This document shows, one piece after another, positions 33,156-41,773 of a DNA stretch of 47,784 nt. Location: positions 1 through 47,784 of the forward strand of contig CAMHEZ010000017.1 of the NCBI GenBank assembly GCA_946184295.1, given 5' to 3'. Numbering within the stretch: the stretch's first letter is position 1; the number at the start of each line of letters is the position of its first letter. The position numbers and the translations under genes were made by a program. This DNA comes from an uncultured Clostridia bacterium. Lineage in GTDB: Bacteria > Bacillota > Clostridia > Oscillospirales > Acutalibacteraceae. The notes below the pieces were generated by a model. The model saw only the letters and a list, made by a program, of their open reading frames with translations, did no database searches and had not been told where the DNA came from.

Positions 33156-34070
33156 TTGGCAAATCTGCATCAAAAAACCAAATCGGCCTTTGTGGCCATT
33201 GTCGGCAAGCCGAATGTCGGCAAATCGTCCATCCTCAACCGCGTGCTGGGCGAGAAGATCGCCATTGTCTCGGCCAAGCCGCAGACCACGCGCAGCAAGA
33301 TCATGGGCGTGATGAATTATGAGGAAACACAGCTGGTCTTTACGGATACCCCCGGTCTGCACAAGCCCAAAAACAAGCTGGGCGACTACATGGTCAAAAC
33401 CATTGTAGACAGCATCGGTGATGTGGATCTGTGCCTGATGGTGGTGGAGGAATCCGGCAAGCTGCACGAGGCGGAGCTGGAGTTGATTGAGAAATTCAAA
33501 AAGCTGGATATGCCTGCCGCGTTGGCCATCAACAAGATTGACCGTCTGACCGACAAGACGGCGCTGCTGGCCCGCATGAGCGAATTTGCCGCGCTGTACG
33601 ATTTTGCGGCCATTGTCCCCGTGAGCGCGAGCACCGGGGAAGGGCTGGAAACGCTGATTCAGACGCTTTGTGACATGGCGGAGGAAGGTCCTCATTTCTT
33701 CGATGAAGACACCCTGACCGACCAGCCGGAGCGCGTGATTGCCGCCGAGATTATTCGCGAAAAAATGCTGCGCCTGCTCAGCGACGAGGTGCCGCATGGC
33801 ACGGCGGTGGAAATCGAGAAAATGCGCGAGCGTGCCGACGGCAGCATGATGGATATCGAGGCCACGGTCTATTGCGAGAAGGAGTCCCACAAGGGCATCA
33901 TCATCGGCAAGGGAGGCGCCATGCTCAAGAAAATCGGCACTTACGCCCGTACAGACCTCGAAAAATTTCTTGAAACCAAGGTCAATTTAAAATTATGGGT
34001 CAAGGTCACGCCAGACTGGCGCAACAAAGCAGGCGGACTTCGGCGCTTTGGGTACGTCGATAATCAGTAG
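33156..34070 (+). CDS. era: GTPase Era
   Basis: A 304-residue essential GTPase that binds 16S rRNA and helps mature the 30S ribosomal subunit. G1 is GKPNVGKS (17-24), G2 QTTRSKIMG, G3 DTPGLH and G4 NKID. The C-terminal KH domain includes HKGIIIGKGGAMLKKIG. I choose TTG at 33156 because CGGAG (33142-33146) is 9 bases upstream; TTG at 33147 touches that site. yqzL and recO follow, the usual Firmicutes order. Confidence 0.95.
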   Translation: MANLHQKTKSAFVAIVGKPNVGKSSILNRVLGEKIAIVSAKPQTTRSKIMGVMNYEETQLVFTDTPGLHKPKNKLGDYMVKTIVDSIGDVDLCLMVVEESGKLHEAELELIEKFKKLDMPAALAINKIDRLTDKTALLARMSEFAALYDFAAIVPVSASTGEGLETLIQTLCDMAEEGPHFFDEDTLTDQPERVIAAEIIREKMLRLLSDEVPHGTAVEIEKMRERADGSMMDIEATVYCEKESHKGIIIGKGGAMLKKIGTYARTDLEKFLETKVNLKLWVKVTPDWRNKAGGLRRFGYVDNQ

Positions 34071-34283
34071 CGTTTCGCGGCGCCGAGTGAATAGAGAATA
34101 AAGAATAATGAAGGAAGCCCTGCGGGCTTGGAATGAATATTCTGTGAATATTGGCGTTTTCGGCTGCTATTTCTTCATAATCTGTCAATGATAGTAACAA
34201 GGCGTGGTTTAGCAAGGTATCAGATCATTGGCACGTCTTACCCTTGAAAAGATGAAACATGAAATACACGGAGATGGCTGAAA
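34071..34283 (+). other. Intergenic region between era and yqzL
   Basis: A 213-base AT-richer region without a convincing gene. A purine-rich stretch (34090-34113) of GAATA/GAATAA-type units precedes a small AAGCCC/GGGCTT hairpin (34116-34130). It may be a remnant of a dispersed element; no second copy is seen in this window. Confidence 0.3.
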
Positions 34284-34514
34284 ATGACAATGAACGCTCA
34301 GGAAGCTTGGGATAAATTCATCGAGACCGGGCGGGTGGACTATTATCTGCTCAGCCGAGGTATCAATATTTACGCGGAAGGGGTTCTTCCGTCACAGCAG
34401 CGGCAGGCGTTGTTGAGCCTGCGGCAGGAACAGCAAGCACAATCATCGGTCGGAGGTGACGGGGTTGCACCTGACGGTTTCGGGAATCGTGCTGAGGGTG
34501 CGCCAATCGGGTGA
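34284..34514 (+). CDS. YqzL-like small protein
   Basis: A 76-residue protein whose N-terminus (AWDKFIETGRVDYYLLSRG) matches the YqzL family, a small Firmicutes protein of unknown function regularly encoded between era and recO. The C-terminal half is Gln-rich and then low complexity; known YqzL proteins are nearer 45-50 residues, so this one is extended. CGGAGA lies 9 bases before the ATG. The last 50 bases overlap the recO start in another frame, so the two are probably coupled. Confidence 0.65.
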   Translation: MTMNAQEAWDKFIETGRVDYYLLSRGINIYAEGVLPSQQRQALLSLRQEQQAQSSVGGDGVAPDGFGNRAEGAPIG

Positions 34515-35208
34515 TAACGACCGGCTCTGCACCATTCTCACCGATACCCACGGCGTCATTCACGCTTATGCGAAGGGCGCCAGAAGTATGAAAAACAAGA
34601 ACACCACGGCGACGGCTCAATTTGTCTACGGACATTTTGAGCTGTTCCGCCGCAAGGAATTTTACACTATTGACGAATCCTCTTATGAGGATTTGTTTAC
34701 GGGCCTTAGAGAAGACATTGTGAGGCTTTCGATTGCGCAGTATCTCTGCCAGCTTGCGATGGAGCTGGTGCCCGACGAGCAGCCGGCGGGGGATTTCCTG
34801 CCGCTGCTGCGGGCGGCGCTGTACTATCTCTCGGAAAACGCGCGGCCGCCGCTGCTGGTCAAGGCGGCGGCGGAACTGCGTATGCTGAGCATGGCGGGTT
34901 ACATGCCGGACTTGGTGATGTGCGCGGGCTGCGGCGCGTATGAGCATGACGTGATGTATTTTCTGCCGTCCACGGGACAAATCCGGTGCGGCCAGTGCGG
35001 CGTTGGCGGCGGGGAATCGAGTTTCCGGCTGGGGCGCGGCGCGATGACGGCCATGCGCCATGCCATCTACGCCGAACAGAAAAAGCTCTTTGCCTTCACG
35101 CTCAGTGAAGAGAGCTTGCAGCAGTTTTCCAAGGCGTCGGAGGCCTTTGTACTCGCAAAATTGGAGAGAAATCTCACAACACTTGCCTTTTTGCACACCA
35201 TGCTGTAG
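34465..35208 (+). CDS. recO: DNA repair protein RecO
   Basis: A 247-residue protein that loads RecA with RecR at gaps in single-stranded DNA. The N-terminal OB fold begins LTVSGIVLRVRQSGDNDRL, and a zinc-binding CAGC...CGQC cluster lies near residues 153-180. I choose the TTG at 34465 because CGGAGG (34451-34456) is 8 bases upstream; the GTG at 34456 overlaps that site. It sits in the usual era-yqzL-recO order, followed by mutS2. Confidence 0.92.
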   Translation: MHLTVSGIVLRVRQSGDNDRLCTILTDTHGVIHAYAKGARSMKNKNTTATAQFVYGHFELFRRKEFYTIDESSYEDLFTGLREDIVRLSIAQYLCQLAMELVPDEQPAGDFLPLLRAALYYLSENARPPLLVKAAAELRMLSMAGYMPDLVMCAGCGAYEHDVMYFLPSTGQIRCGQCGVGGGESSFRLGRGAMTAMRHAIYAEQKKLFAFTLSEESLQQFSKASEAFVLAKLERNLTTLAFLHTML

Positions 35209-35240
35209 CATCATTTTATCAATAAGGAACATCAAAACAT

Positions 35241-37628
35241 ATGGATATGAACAGAGATTATCGCGTGCTGGAACTCGACAAGGTGCTGGAAATGCTGGCG
35301 GCCAAATGTGCCTGTGCCGACACCGCCGACGAAGCACGCCGCATACAGCCTCAGACTGACCTGAACCGCGTACATGACATGCTGCTGCAAACGGCCGACG
35401 CACATATGCTGGCCGGACGGTTCGGCACGCCTTCCTTCGGCGGCGCGACCAATATTGCAGGCGCACTGCGGCGCGCACAGGCGGGCGCAGTGCTTTCGAT
35501 GGGGGAACTGCTGCGCATCGCTTCGGTTATGCGCACGATTCGCACACTGCGGGACTGGCGCGGACACTGTGAGGGCGTTTCCACCTCACTGGACGGCCTT
35601 TTCATGACGCTGGCATCCAACAACCATCTGGAGGACAAAATTACTGCCTCCATCGTCAGCCCGGAGGAAATGAACGACCACGCTTCAGCAGAATTGTACG
35701 ATATCCGCCGCAAGATCAAGAGCGCCGAAAGTCGCGTGCGCGAGCAGCTCGAAAAGCTCATTCGCTCCGCGACTTATCAGAAATATTTGCAGGACAGCTT
35801 GGTCACCATGCGTGACGGCCGCTTTGTTGTACCGGTCAAGGCGGAGTTCCGCAGTCAGGTGGCGGGTCTGGTACATGACACCTCGTCTTCCGGCGCGACT
35901 GTGTTCATCGAGCCGATGGCGGTGGTGGAAACCAACAACGATATCCGCCTGCTCCAAGGCCGCGAGCAGGAGGAAATCGAACGCATTCTGACCGCGCTTT
36001 CGGCTGAGTGCGGCGAAAATGCGGATATGCTCATCGCGAGTTATCACACGCTCATTGAGCTGGACTTGCTCTTTGCCAAGGCGAATCTGGCCTATGATAT
36101 GGACGCGTCGCTTCCGATTGTGTCGGCGGACGGCGTGATCGACCTCAAAAAGGCGCGTCACCCCCTGATTCACAAAAAGAAGGTCGTTCCCTCGGATATC
36201 CGGCTAGGCGGCGAATTTGATACCTTGATGATTACCGGCCCCAATACGGGCGGCAAGACCGTCACACTGAAAACCCTCGGACTGCTCACGTCCATGACCA
36301 TGTGCGGCATGATGATTCCCGCCGGGGACAACAGCCGCGTGTCGGTGTTTGACAACATTCTGGCGGATATCGGCGATGAGCAGTCTATCGAGCAATCGCT
36401 CTCCACCTTCTCGGCGCATATGACCAACATTATCCGTATCCTTGGCGTGGCGGGGGACAAATCCCTCGTCCTGCTGGATGAACTTGGCGCGGGCACCGAC
36501 CCTGTGGAGGGCGCGGCGCTGGCGGAATCCATCATCGAGCAGCTGCGGAGCAAAGGCGCGCGTATTGCCGCGACGACTCATTACGCGGAACTTAAAAGCT
36601 ACGCGCTCACGACGCCGGGTGTGGAAAACGGCAGCTGTGAATTTAATGTGGAGACGCTGCGGCCTACCTACAAATTGCTGATCGGCGTACCGGGACGTTC
36701 CAACGCCTTCGCCATCTGCGCCCAGCTGGGAATGCCGGACGCGGTGGTGGAGCAGGCGCGTTCGCTGGTGTCGAGTGACAACACTCGCGTGGAAGATGTC
36801 GTGGCGGAATTGGATACCGCGCGTCAGGAGATGGAGCACAAGCTGGAAGAGGCCGAACGGCTTAAAGCCGAGGCCGAGGCCGTCAAGCGCGAGATGAAGG
36901 AGCGGGAAGAGAAGTTCGAAAAGACCAAGCAGGGCGAGATTGAAACGGCACGCAACCAAGCGGCACGCATTGTCTCGCAGGCGAGAGCCGAAGCCGACGA
37001 CCTGCTCAAAGAAATCGACCGTCTGCGCAAGGATTACGAATCGGCCAAGATTTCCGCGCTCAACGGCGACGCGAAGGCCAGTCTCCGCGCCAGACTGCGC
37101 AAAATGGAGGCCTCGGTTGACCCGGTGGAGCAGCGTTCCAATGAGGGCTATGTGCTGCCGCGCGATCTGAAAGTCGGCGATACGGTCGAGGTCTTCGGTC
37201 TGCACGAAAAGGGCACGGTGCTGGCGCTGCCGGATAAATCAGGGAACGTCATGGTGCAGATGGGCATTATCAAGTCCCGCGTCAAGTTGGGCGAGCTGCG
37301 TCTGGTGGAGGAGAGCAAGGTCACGTTCAACGGCCAGAAGCCGCGCAAAAAGGCGGGCACGACCCATAGCATTGACACTAAAAAGGTGCAGACTGAGGTG
37401 GACGTGCGCGGCTGTACGGTGGAGGAAGGTATTCTGGAGGTGGATCGCGTGATTGACCACGCGGTTGTGATGAAGCTGGGGGAAGTGCGCGTGATTCACG
37501 GAAAAGGCACCGGCGCACTGCGCGCCGGTCTGCACCAGCACTTCCGGAAGCACCCCAATATCAAATCCTTCCGGCTGGGCGTGTACGGGGAAGGCGAAAC
37601 CGGCGTCACCATCATCGAACTGAAATAG
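35241..37628 (+). CDS. mutS2: MutS2 family endonuclease/ATPase
   Basis: A 795-residue MutS paralogue lacking the mismatch-recognition domain. It has the coiled lever/clamp region, an ABC-type ATPase with Walker A GPNTGGKT (333-340), ST(F/L)SAHM and Walker B LVLLDELGAGTDP, a long charged coiled coil (about 510-620), and a C-terminal Smr nuclease domain (VDVRGCTVEE, then VIHGKGTGALR). It acts in suppressing recombination or, as later proposed for Bacillus, in rescue of collided ribosomes. It follows recO by 32 bases. A palindromic repeat and a strong terminator follow. Confidence 0.95.
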   Translation: MDMNRDYRVLELDKVLEMLAAKCACADTADEARRIQPQTDLNRVHDMLLQTADAHMLAGRFGTPSFGGATNIAGALRRAQAGAVLSMGELLRIASVMRTIRTLRDWRGHCEGVSTSLDGLFMTLASNNHLEDKITASIVSPEEMNDHASAELYDIRRKIKSAESRVREQLEKLIRSATYQKYLQDSLVTMRDGRFVVPVKAEFRSQVAGLVHDTSSSGATVFIEPMAVVETNNDIRLLQGREQEEIERILTALSAECGENADMLIASYHTLIELDLLFAKANLAYDMDASLPIVSADGVIDLKKARHPLIHKKKVVPSDIRLGGEFDTLMITGPNTGGKTVTLKTLGLLTSMTMCGMMIPAGDNSRVSVFDNILADIGDEQSIEQSLSTFSAHMTNIIRILGVAGDKSLVLLDELGAGTDPVEGAALAESIIEQLRSKGARIAATTHYAELKSYALTTPGVENGSCEFNVETLRPTYKLLIGVPGRSNAFAICAQLGMPDAVVEQARSLVSSDNTRVEDVVAELDTARQEMEHKLEEAERLKAEAEAVKREMKEREEKFEKTKQGEIETARNQAARIVSQARAEADDLLKEIDRLRKDYESAKISALNGDAKASLRARLRKMEASVDPVEQRSNEGYVLPRDLKVGDTVEVFGLHEKGTVLALPDKSGNVMVQMGIIKSRVKLGELRLVEESKVTFNGQKPRKKAGTTHSIDTKKVQTEVDVRGCTVEEGILEVDRVIDHAVVMKLGEVRVIHGKGTGALRAGLHQHFRKHPNIKSFRLGVYGEGETGVTIIELK

Positions 37629-37639
37629 AGCGAAAAGCC

Positions 37640-37770
37640 CAACAATGGGGAGTCCAGGGGGGGCTGGCACACGCTTTCGCGAGCGAAAGCTGGTGCAGGG
37701 CAGCGCCTTGCCGGGAGTGTGAGGGCAGAGCCCTCACAAGGCAAGCGCAGCTTGCCGAGCGGGATAACCT
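37640..37770 (+). repeat. Palindromic intergenic repeat, copy 2 (diverged)
   Basis: It directly follows the mutS2 stop and holds hairpins GCTTTCGC-GA-GCGAAAGC (37673-37690), GTGAGGGCAGAGCCCTCAC (37719-37737) and GGCAAGCGCAGCTTGCC (37740-37756). The last hairpin and flanking bases match copy 1 at 15635-15656 closely; the middle has diverged with compensating changes in its stems. Confidence 0.75.
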
Positions 37771-37790
37771 TCAATACAAATCAAATGCGG

Positions 37791-37848
37791 GCGAATAAAA
37801 AAGCAGCCTTGACCAATCATACGGTCGCGGCTGCTTTTTTGTATTCGC
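37791..37848. terminator. Bidirectional terminator between mutS2 and the flippase gene
   Basis: AAAAAAGCAGCC (37797-37808) pairs perfectly with GGCTGCTTTTTT (37829-37840); the outer GCGAATA/TATTCGC extends the stem with one mismatch. Confidence 0.85.
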
Positions 37849-37864
37849 CAAAACTTAAAGCGTA

Positions 37865-39400
37865 TTATGCTGCTGTGCGCTTCTTGAGGAAAATGCCCCA
37901 CACTGCCTCGAACAGCTCCCGGAACTCCTTGGTAAAGCAGAAGCATACGGCAATAATACCATTCGGCACCACCAAACAGACGCCCAGCTTGGCAAAGACG
38001 TCCGCCCATTCGGTCAGACCGTTCAGGAAGGTGACGTCGATGTAATGTGTCAGGGCAATCAGTGCGCCCGAGAAGAAGAAATAGACAAAGTTGCGCCGCC
38101 AAAATTCGCCCCATGACCGCTCAAAGCCGTGCTTGAAGAGTACCAGCGGTTCCACCCAGAGGGACGTGACTGCCATGCTGAAAATGGTACCGAAGAAGAT
38201 ACCCGCAATGCCCATGCGCTGAATGCAGACGATAGACACCACCACATTGATGGCCGCCTCGATGACCGGTTTGTAACGGTCGTACCACAGCAGCCCCATC
38301 GCCTCTTTGAAGGTCAGCGGTACCTTGCGGATGCCTACGACGTAGAAATTCAGACCGATCATCAGTACGGTCGGGAAGCCGAAGGCAAATTCTTCCCGGT
38401 GGAACATGACCCAGATCACGGGGTTGGCCAGTTCAATGAAGCTCACCGTGCAGAAGGTGTAGACCCAGAAGCTGAGAAAATGCAGGTATTTGAAGGTGTT
38501 GTAGGAGGCTTCTTTGGATTCGCTGGTGGTCAGATTGCCCACGCTCGACAGCATAGCGTTAAAGAACTGATTCAGGAAAGAGTTCATCAGGTTGACAATC
38601 AGCTTGAAGTTGCTGTAGAAGCCGCAGTAGATGATGCCGATGAACTTGGTAATCAGCAGATTGTCGGTGGAGCCAAGCACGGTCGCGCCGACACGGTGGT
38701 TGAACATGGCAAAGACGTTTTTGTAAATGCCGGTTTTTTCCTCTTTGCTGAGGCTGATCTTTTCCTTGCTGTTGAGGAAGGGGTAGAGCTTGGACGCCTT
38801 GTGAGAGATGAAAATGTTTTTGGCAACCGTCACCGAGCCCTGAATGATGAGGTACGCAAAGAAATTGCGCGTCAGCACCAGAATGATGACCTGCCCGACG
38901 CATTGCAGAATCGAGAAAATCGCGCTGTAGACGTGAATGATGTAGACCTTCTGGTCGGCGTTGAGAATGGACATCTTGTATACCCACAGGTATGACGCCG
39001 CCGAGCTGACCAGATAGAGGAAGTAAATCAGTCTGGCGTGCGGTACCGAATCCATGTCCTCGATGAAGAAGGACAAAAACGGCATCAGACACATGCCCAC
39101 ACCAAAGACCATTGCGGCAATCAGGTTGTAGGCCCGCCGGTAGAATTGTGTCAGGGCAATCAGCTTGCGTTCGTCCTGATCGACGATCGGCTTGTACATG
39201 CTGTAGACCAGCACCAGACCGATGCCCAGCTCCGCCAGCGACAGAAATTCCAATATCGCCGAAAACAATCCGCGTGCGCCAAGATATTCGGCTGTCATAT
39301 ACTGGATAAAGACATATTGTGTGATAAAGGCAGTCAATGTGATGATGGCCTGCGACAGTACACCCACCACAGTGTTTTTCATCAGCTTTTCCGCTCTCAA
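37865..39400 (-). CDS. Wzx-like polysaccharide flippase/exporter
   Basis: A 511-residue membrane protein with about 12-14 TM helices of the MOP superfamily (polysaccharide biosynthesis protein branch). The N-terminus KNTVVGVLSQAIITLTAFI and the AEYLGARGLFSAILEFLSLAELGIG block are typical of this branch. It would flip lipid-linked oligosaccharides across the membrane. It is an isolated gene with no glycosyltransferases nearby. The start is TTG at 39400, with GAGGAG 9 bases upstream; an ATG seven codons in is the alternative. A promoter lies at 39447-39476. Confidence 0.85.
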   Translation of the reverse strand: MRAEKLMKNTVVGVLSQAIITLTAFITQYVFIQYMTAEYLGARGLFSAILEFLSLAELGIGLVLVYSMYKPIVDQDERKLIALTQFYRRAYNLIAAMVFGVGMCLMPFLSFFIEDMDSVPHARLIYFLYLVSSAASYLWVYKMSILNADQKVYIIHVYSAIFSILQCVGQVIILVLTRNFFAYLIIQGSVTVAKNIFISHKASKLYPFLNSKEKISLSKEEKTGIYKNVFAMFNHRVGATVLGSTDNLLITKFIGIIYCGFYSNFKLIVNLMNSFLNQFFNAMLSSVGNLTTSESKEASYNTFKYLHFLSFWVYTFCTVSFIELANPVIWVMFHREEFAFGFPTVLMIGLNFYVVGIRKVPLTFKEAMGLLWYDRYKPVIEAAINVVVSIVCIQRMGIAGIFFGTIFSMAVTSLWVEPLVLFKHGFERSWGEFWRRNFVYFFFSGALIALTHYIDVTFLNGLTEWADVFAKLGVCLVVPNGIIAVCFCFTKEFRELFEAVWGIFLKKRTAA

Positions 39401-39446
39401 ATCTGTCAGCTCCTCTGTTTTTCTTTATGGATACATTTACCTATCT

Positions 39447-39476
39447 ATTATATTAGCTGAATGGTTTGGTTGTCAA
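39447..39476 (-). promoter_or_regulatory. Promoter of the flippase gene
   Basis: TTGACA (39471-39476) and TATAAT (39447-39452) on the minus strand with an 18-base spacer. Confidence 0.7.
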
Positions 39477-39614
39477 CAATGAATTTGTTAGGATATTATG
39501 ACAAATGCTAAAAGTATCAGGCTGTCAGAAAAAGCAGTTAATATGGAATTTATCTTTCGGGCATATACTATGTTGTCAGTATTTGTCATCATGATATTTT
39601 GGAGTGAAAAGACA

Positions 39615-40469
39615 ATGAAACAACCTTCCAACAAGGCGCAGGAAAAGGCCGTTTCTCACGTGAAGCTGAAATTCCGCGGTCTTACAGCCATCATCAAACA
39701 AAAGAAAGGGCCGTTTGCGGTGTATGTGGTACTGCGGACGCTGGTGCTCATCGCGCTGGGCATTTCCCTCTGGCGAGGACGCTACGAACACACCTTTCTC
39801 TGTGTGTTGTCGCTGATTCTTTTCCTGATGCCGACCTTTCTGTCAGAGAATTTCGGCATCGAATTTCCCTCCGCCATGGAGATCATCGTCCTGTTTTTTA
39901 TCTTCGCGGCGGAGATATTGGGCGAAATCCAGTGCTATTACCTCCGGTTCCCCTTTTGGGACACCATGCTGCACACGCTCAGCGGATTCCTGCTGGCGGC
40001 CTGCGGTTTCGGCATGGTGGACATTCTCAATAAGAATCCCAGAATCAAATTCAACCTGTCTCCGGCCTTTCTCTCGACCGTGGCCTTCTGCTTTTCAATG
40101 ACGATCGGTGTGCTGTGGGAATTTTTTGAATACGCCTGTGATCTGCTGCTTCGCACCGACGCGCAGAAGGACACCATCATTACCTCTATTTCCTCCGTTG
40201 CGCTTAATGAAAGCGGGGAGAACGTGCCCGTGCTGATCGACAACATCTCCGACGTGGTGGTCAACGGGCAGTCGCTCGCGGTGGGCGGCTACATCGACAT
40301 CGGCCTGATTGATACGATGAAGGATCTGTTTGTCAATTTTATCGGCGCGGTAGTGTTCAGCGTCATCGGCTATTTCTATGTCAAAAACCGCGGAAAAGGA
40401 AAGATTGCCAAGCACCTGATTCCCACTTATCGCGGCAAACCGGAGCCGTCCGAAGAGAGCGGTTCGTAG
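39615..40469 (+). CDS. Integral membrane protein, possibly DUF2238/YjdF-like
   Basis: A 284-residue protein with about six TM helices. The segments FWDTMLHTLSGFLLAACGFG and GVLWEFFEYACDLL resemble the His- and Glu-containing helices of the YjdF/DUF2238 family; a conserved acidic/His pair in the membrane suggests metal binding or catalysis, but the function is unknown. A 60-residue soluble loop with VALNESGENVPVLIDNISDVVV separates the last helices. I choose ATG at 39615 with GGAGTGA upstream; the open frame extends to 39498 without a ribosome site. It ends at a terminator. Confidence 0.65.
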   Translation: MKQPSNKAQEKAVSHVKLKFRGLTAIIKQKKGPFAVYVVLRTLVLIALGISLWRGRYEHTFLCVLSLILFLMPTFLSENFGIEFPSAMEIIVLFFIFAAEILGEIQCYYLRFPFWDTMLHTLSGFLLAACGFGMVDILNKNPRIKFNLSPAFLSTVAFCFSMTIGVLWEFFEYACDLLLRTDAQKDTIITSISSVALNESGENVPVLIDNISDVVVNGQSLAVGGYIDIGLIDTMKDLFVNFIGAVVFSVIGYFYVKNRGKGKIAKHLIPTYRGKPEPSEESGS

Positions 40470-40483
40470 CGTGACAGAAAGAT

Positions 40484-40524
40484 AACACCCGTACGGGATT
40501 GATATCCTGCACGGGTGTTTTTGT
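40484..40524. terminator. Terminator between convergent genes
   Basis: AACACCCGT (40484-40492) pairs with ACGGGTGTT (40511-40519), with an inner GGGAT/ATCCT-like stem, followed by TTTTG on the plus strand. Confidence 0.75.
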
Positions 40525-40563
40525 GTACATTGAGAAAGTGATGGTTGAGCCGCTGACAAAGGG

Positions 40564-41544
40564 TTACGCGGCCGGGTCTGTAACTGCTTCGTCTGCCGCA
40601 GGCGCGTCTTCTTCAAAGCTGACCCGGATCACCAGCTGGTCGTCGATGATCTTCACGTCATCAAAATGGATATCGTGAATGATACTGCTGACCTTCTTGG
40701 CGGCCCAGTTTTTCACGGAGTTCTTCACACCGCCGATCAGATTATTGAACCATTTCTTGATGGAGAAGCCCTGATTTTCGTCGGTTTCGTCGTCTGTGCT
40801 ATCCTCGGTGACGGTCAGCCCCAGTTCGCTGAGCGCGAGATCGGACAGCTGATCGTTGAAATCAGTGGTATCGAAATAGACCATGCCGTTGCGGAAGGAG
40901 ACGTTGTCAACCGTCGTCACGCCTTCCAGATGCTTGAGAATCTCGCCCTGCGGCAGGCTGATTTTGCCGATATAGGCGCTGTGCAGATTGATGATGATGT
41001 ACGGGTCGTCATAGCTGACGTCCGCGGTTGCCTTGATCGGCCAAGTGATGCCTTTGTAATTGGCGCGGCAATAGATGGTGGCCTTGTCGTTGTTGACGAC
41101 CGCGAAAAGGTCATTGATCTGGATACCCTCTTCCGCGAGCTTATCCTGTACGCCGTCGGCAAGCTGCCCAAGGAAAATATTGATGTCGTTGGAGTTGAAG
41201 GAAATCTTCTTGTCCTTAATCATCTCGACGGCCGATTCCTTCACAACAGTGGACATATCGCCCGTTACCTCCGGCGCCTTGGGCATGGTGTCGCTGGTAG
41301 CGAAGAGGAAGGCCACGCCCAGTCCCACTGCTGCCACAACCAGAAGCGCAAACAGGCCGAGAATGATGACAACGGCAACATTGGTTTTCTTGCCGGACGA
41401 CTGAGGGTTACCCTCTGTGGTGATCTGCCCCGGCGCGTAGACGGGTGTGGTTTCGGGTGGCTTGTTGGCCACTTGGGTGGTGACGGTGGTGCCGTCTGCG
41501 GTGTTGCCTCCCATAGGGATCGCTTCATTGTTGGTGTCTGCCAT
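40564..41544 (-). CDS. Single-pass membrane protein of unknown function
   Basis: A 326-residue protein with a Thr/Pro-rich cytoplasmic N-terminus (1-50), one TM helix at about 54-82 and an extracytoplasmic domain. The outer part (KISFNSNDINIFLGQLADGV, YIIINLHSAYIGKISLP) loosely recalls DUF2140/YpmS-like proteins, but I cannot assign it firmly. An acidic stretch (TEDSTDDETDENQ) near 245-257 and an acidic C-terminus are notable. AAAGGAGA lies before the ATG. It is a single gene facing the YjdF-like gene. Confidence 0.7.
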   Translation of the reverse strand: MADTNNEAIPMGGNTADGTTVTTQVANKPPETTPVYAPGQITTEGNPQSSGKKTNVAVVIILGLFALLVVAAVGLGVAFLFATSDTMPKAPEVTGDMSTVVKESAVEMIKDKKISFNSNDINIFLGQLADGVQDKLAEEGIQINDLFAVVNNDKATIYCRANYKGITWPIKATADVSYDDPYIIINLHSAYIGKISLPQGEILKHLEGVTTVDNVSFRNGMVYFDTTDFNDQLSDLALSELGLTVTEDSTDDETDENQGFSIKKWFNNLIGGVKNSVKNWAAKKVSSIIHDIHFDDVKIIDDQLVIRVSFEEDAPAADEAVTDPAA

Positions 41545-41628
41545 GCTGCATTTCTCCTTTACAATTAATTTGAATCACGGTATTTAGCTGTATCTGTATT
41601 CGCCCAACCACGTTGCGTATCACGGTGC

Positions 41629-41764
41629 GTCTTGCTCGTTCGGCAGCGCCTCACTCGTGGGACGCTGTCCCACACCCCGCAAGGGCGCTGCCCTTGACCT
41701 GCCAAGAGGTGCCAGCACCCCTTGGATTCCCGCGCCGCATTCGCGGCTTAATTGCGCTTCGCTT
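41629..41764 (-). repeat. Palindromic intergenic repeat, copy 3 (inverted)
   Basis: Read on the minus strand it starts shortly after the ABC exporter stop codon and reproduces copy 1 over about 75 bases (core 41657-41734), including AAGGGCAGCGCCCTT and the GTGGGACAGCGTCCCAC hairpin, with a few substitutions. Beyond 41657 the match to copy 1 ends. Confidence 0.85.
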
Positions 41765-41773
41765 TTTTCCTTA

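Noticed and set aside
39573..39600. TTGTCA-N16-TATTTT as promoter of the YjdF-like gene
   Set aside because: Transcription would begin in or after the ribosome site at 39601-39607, leaving no room for a usable leader.
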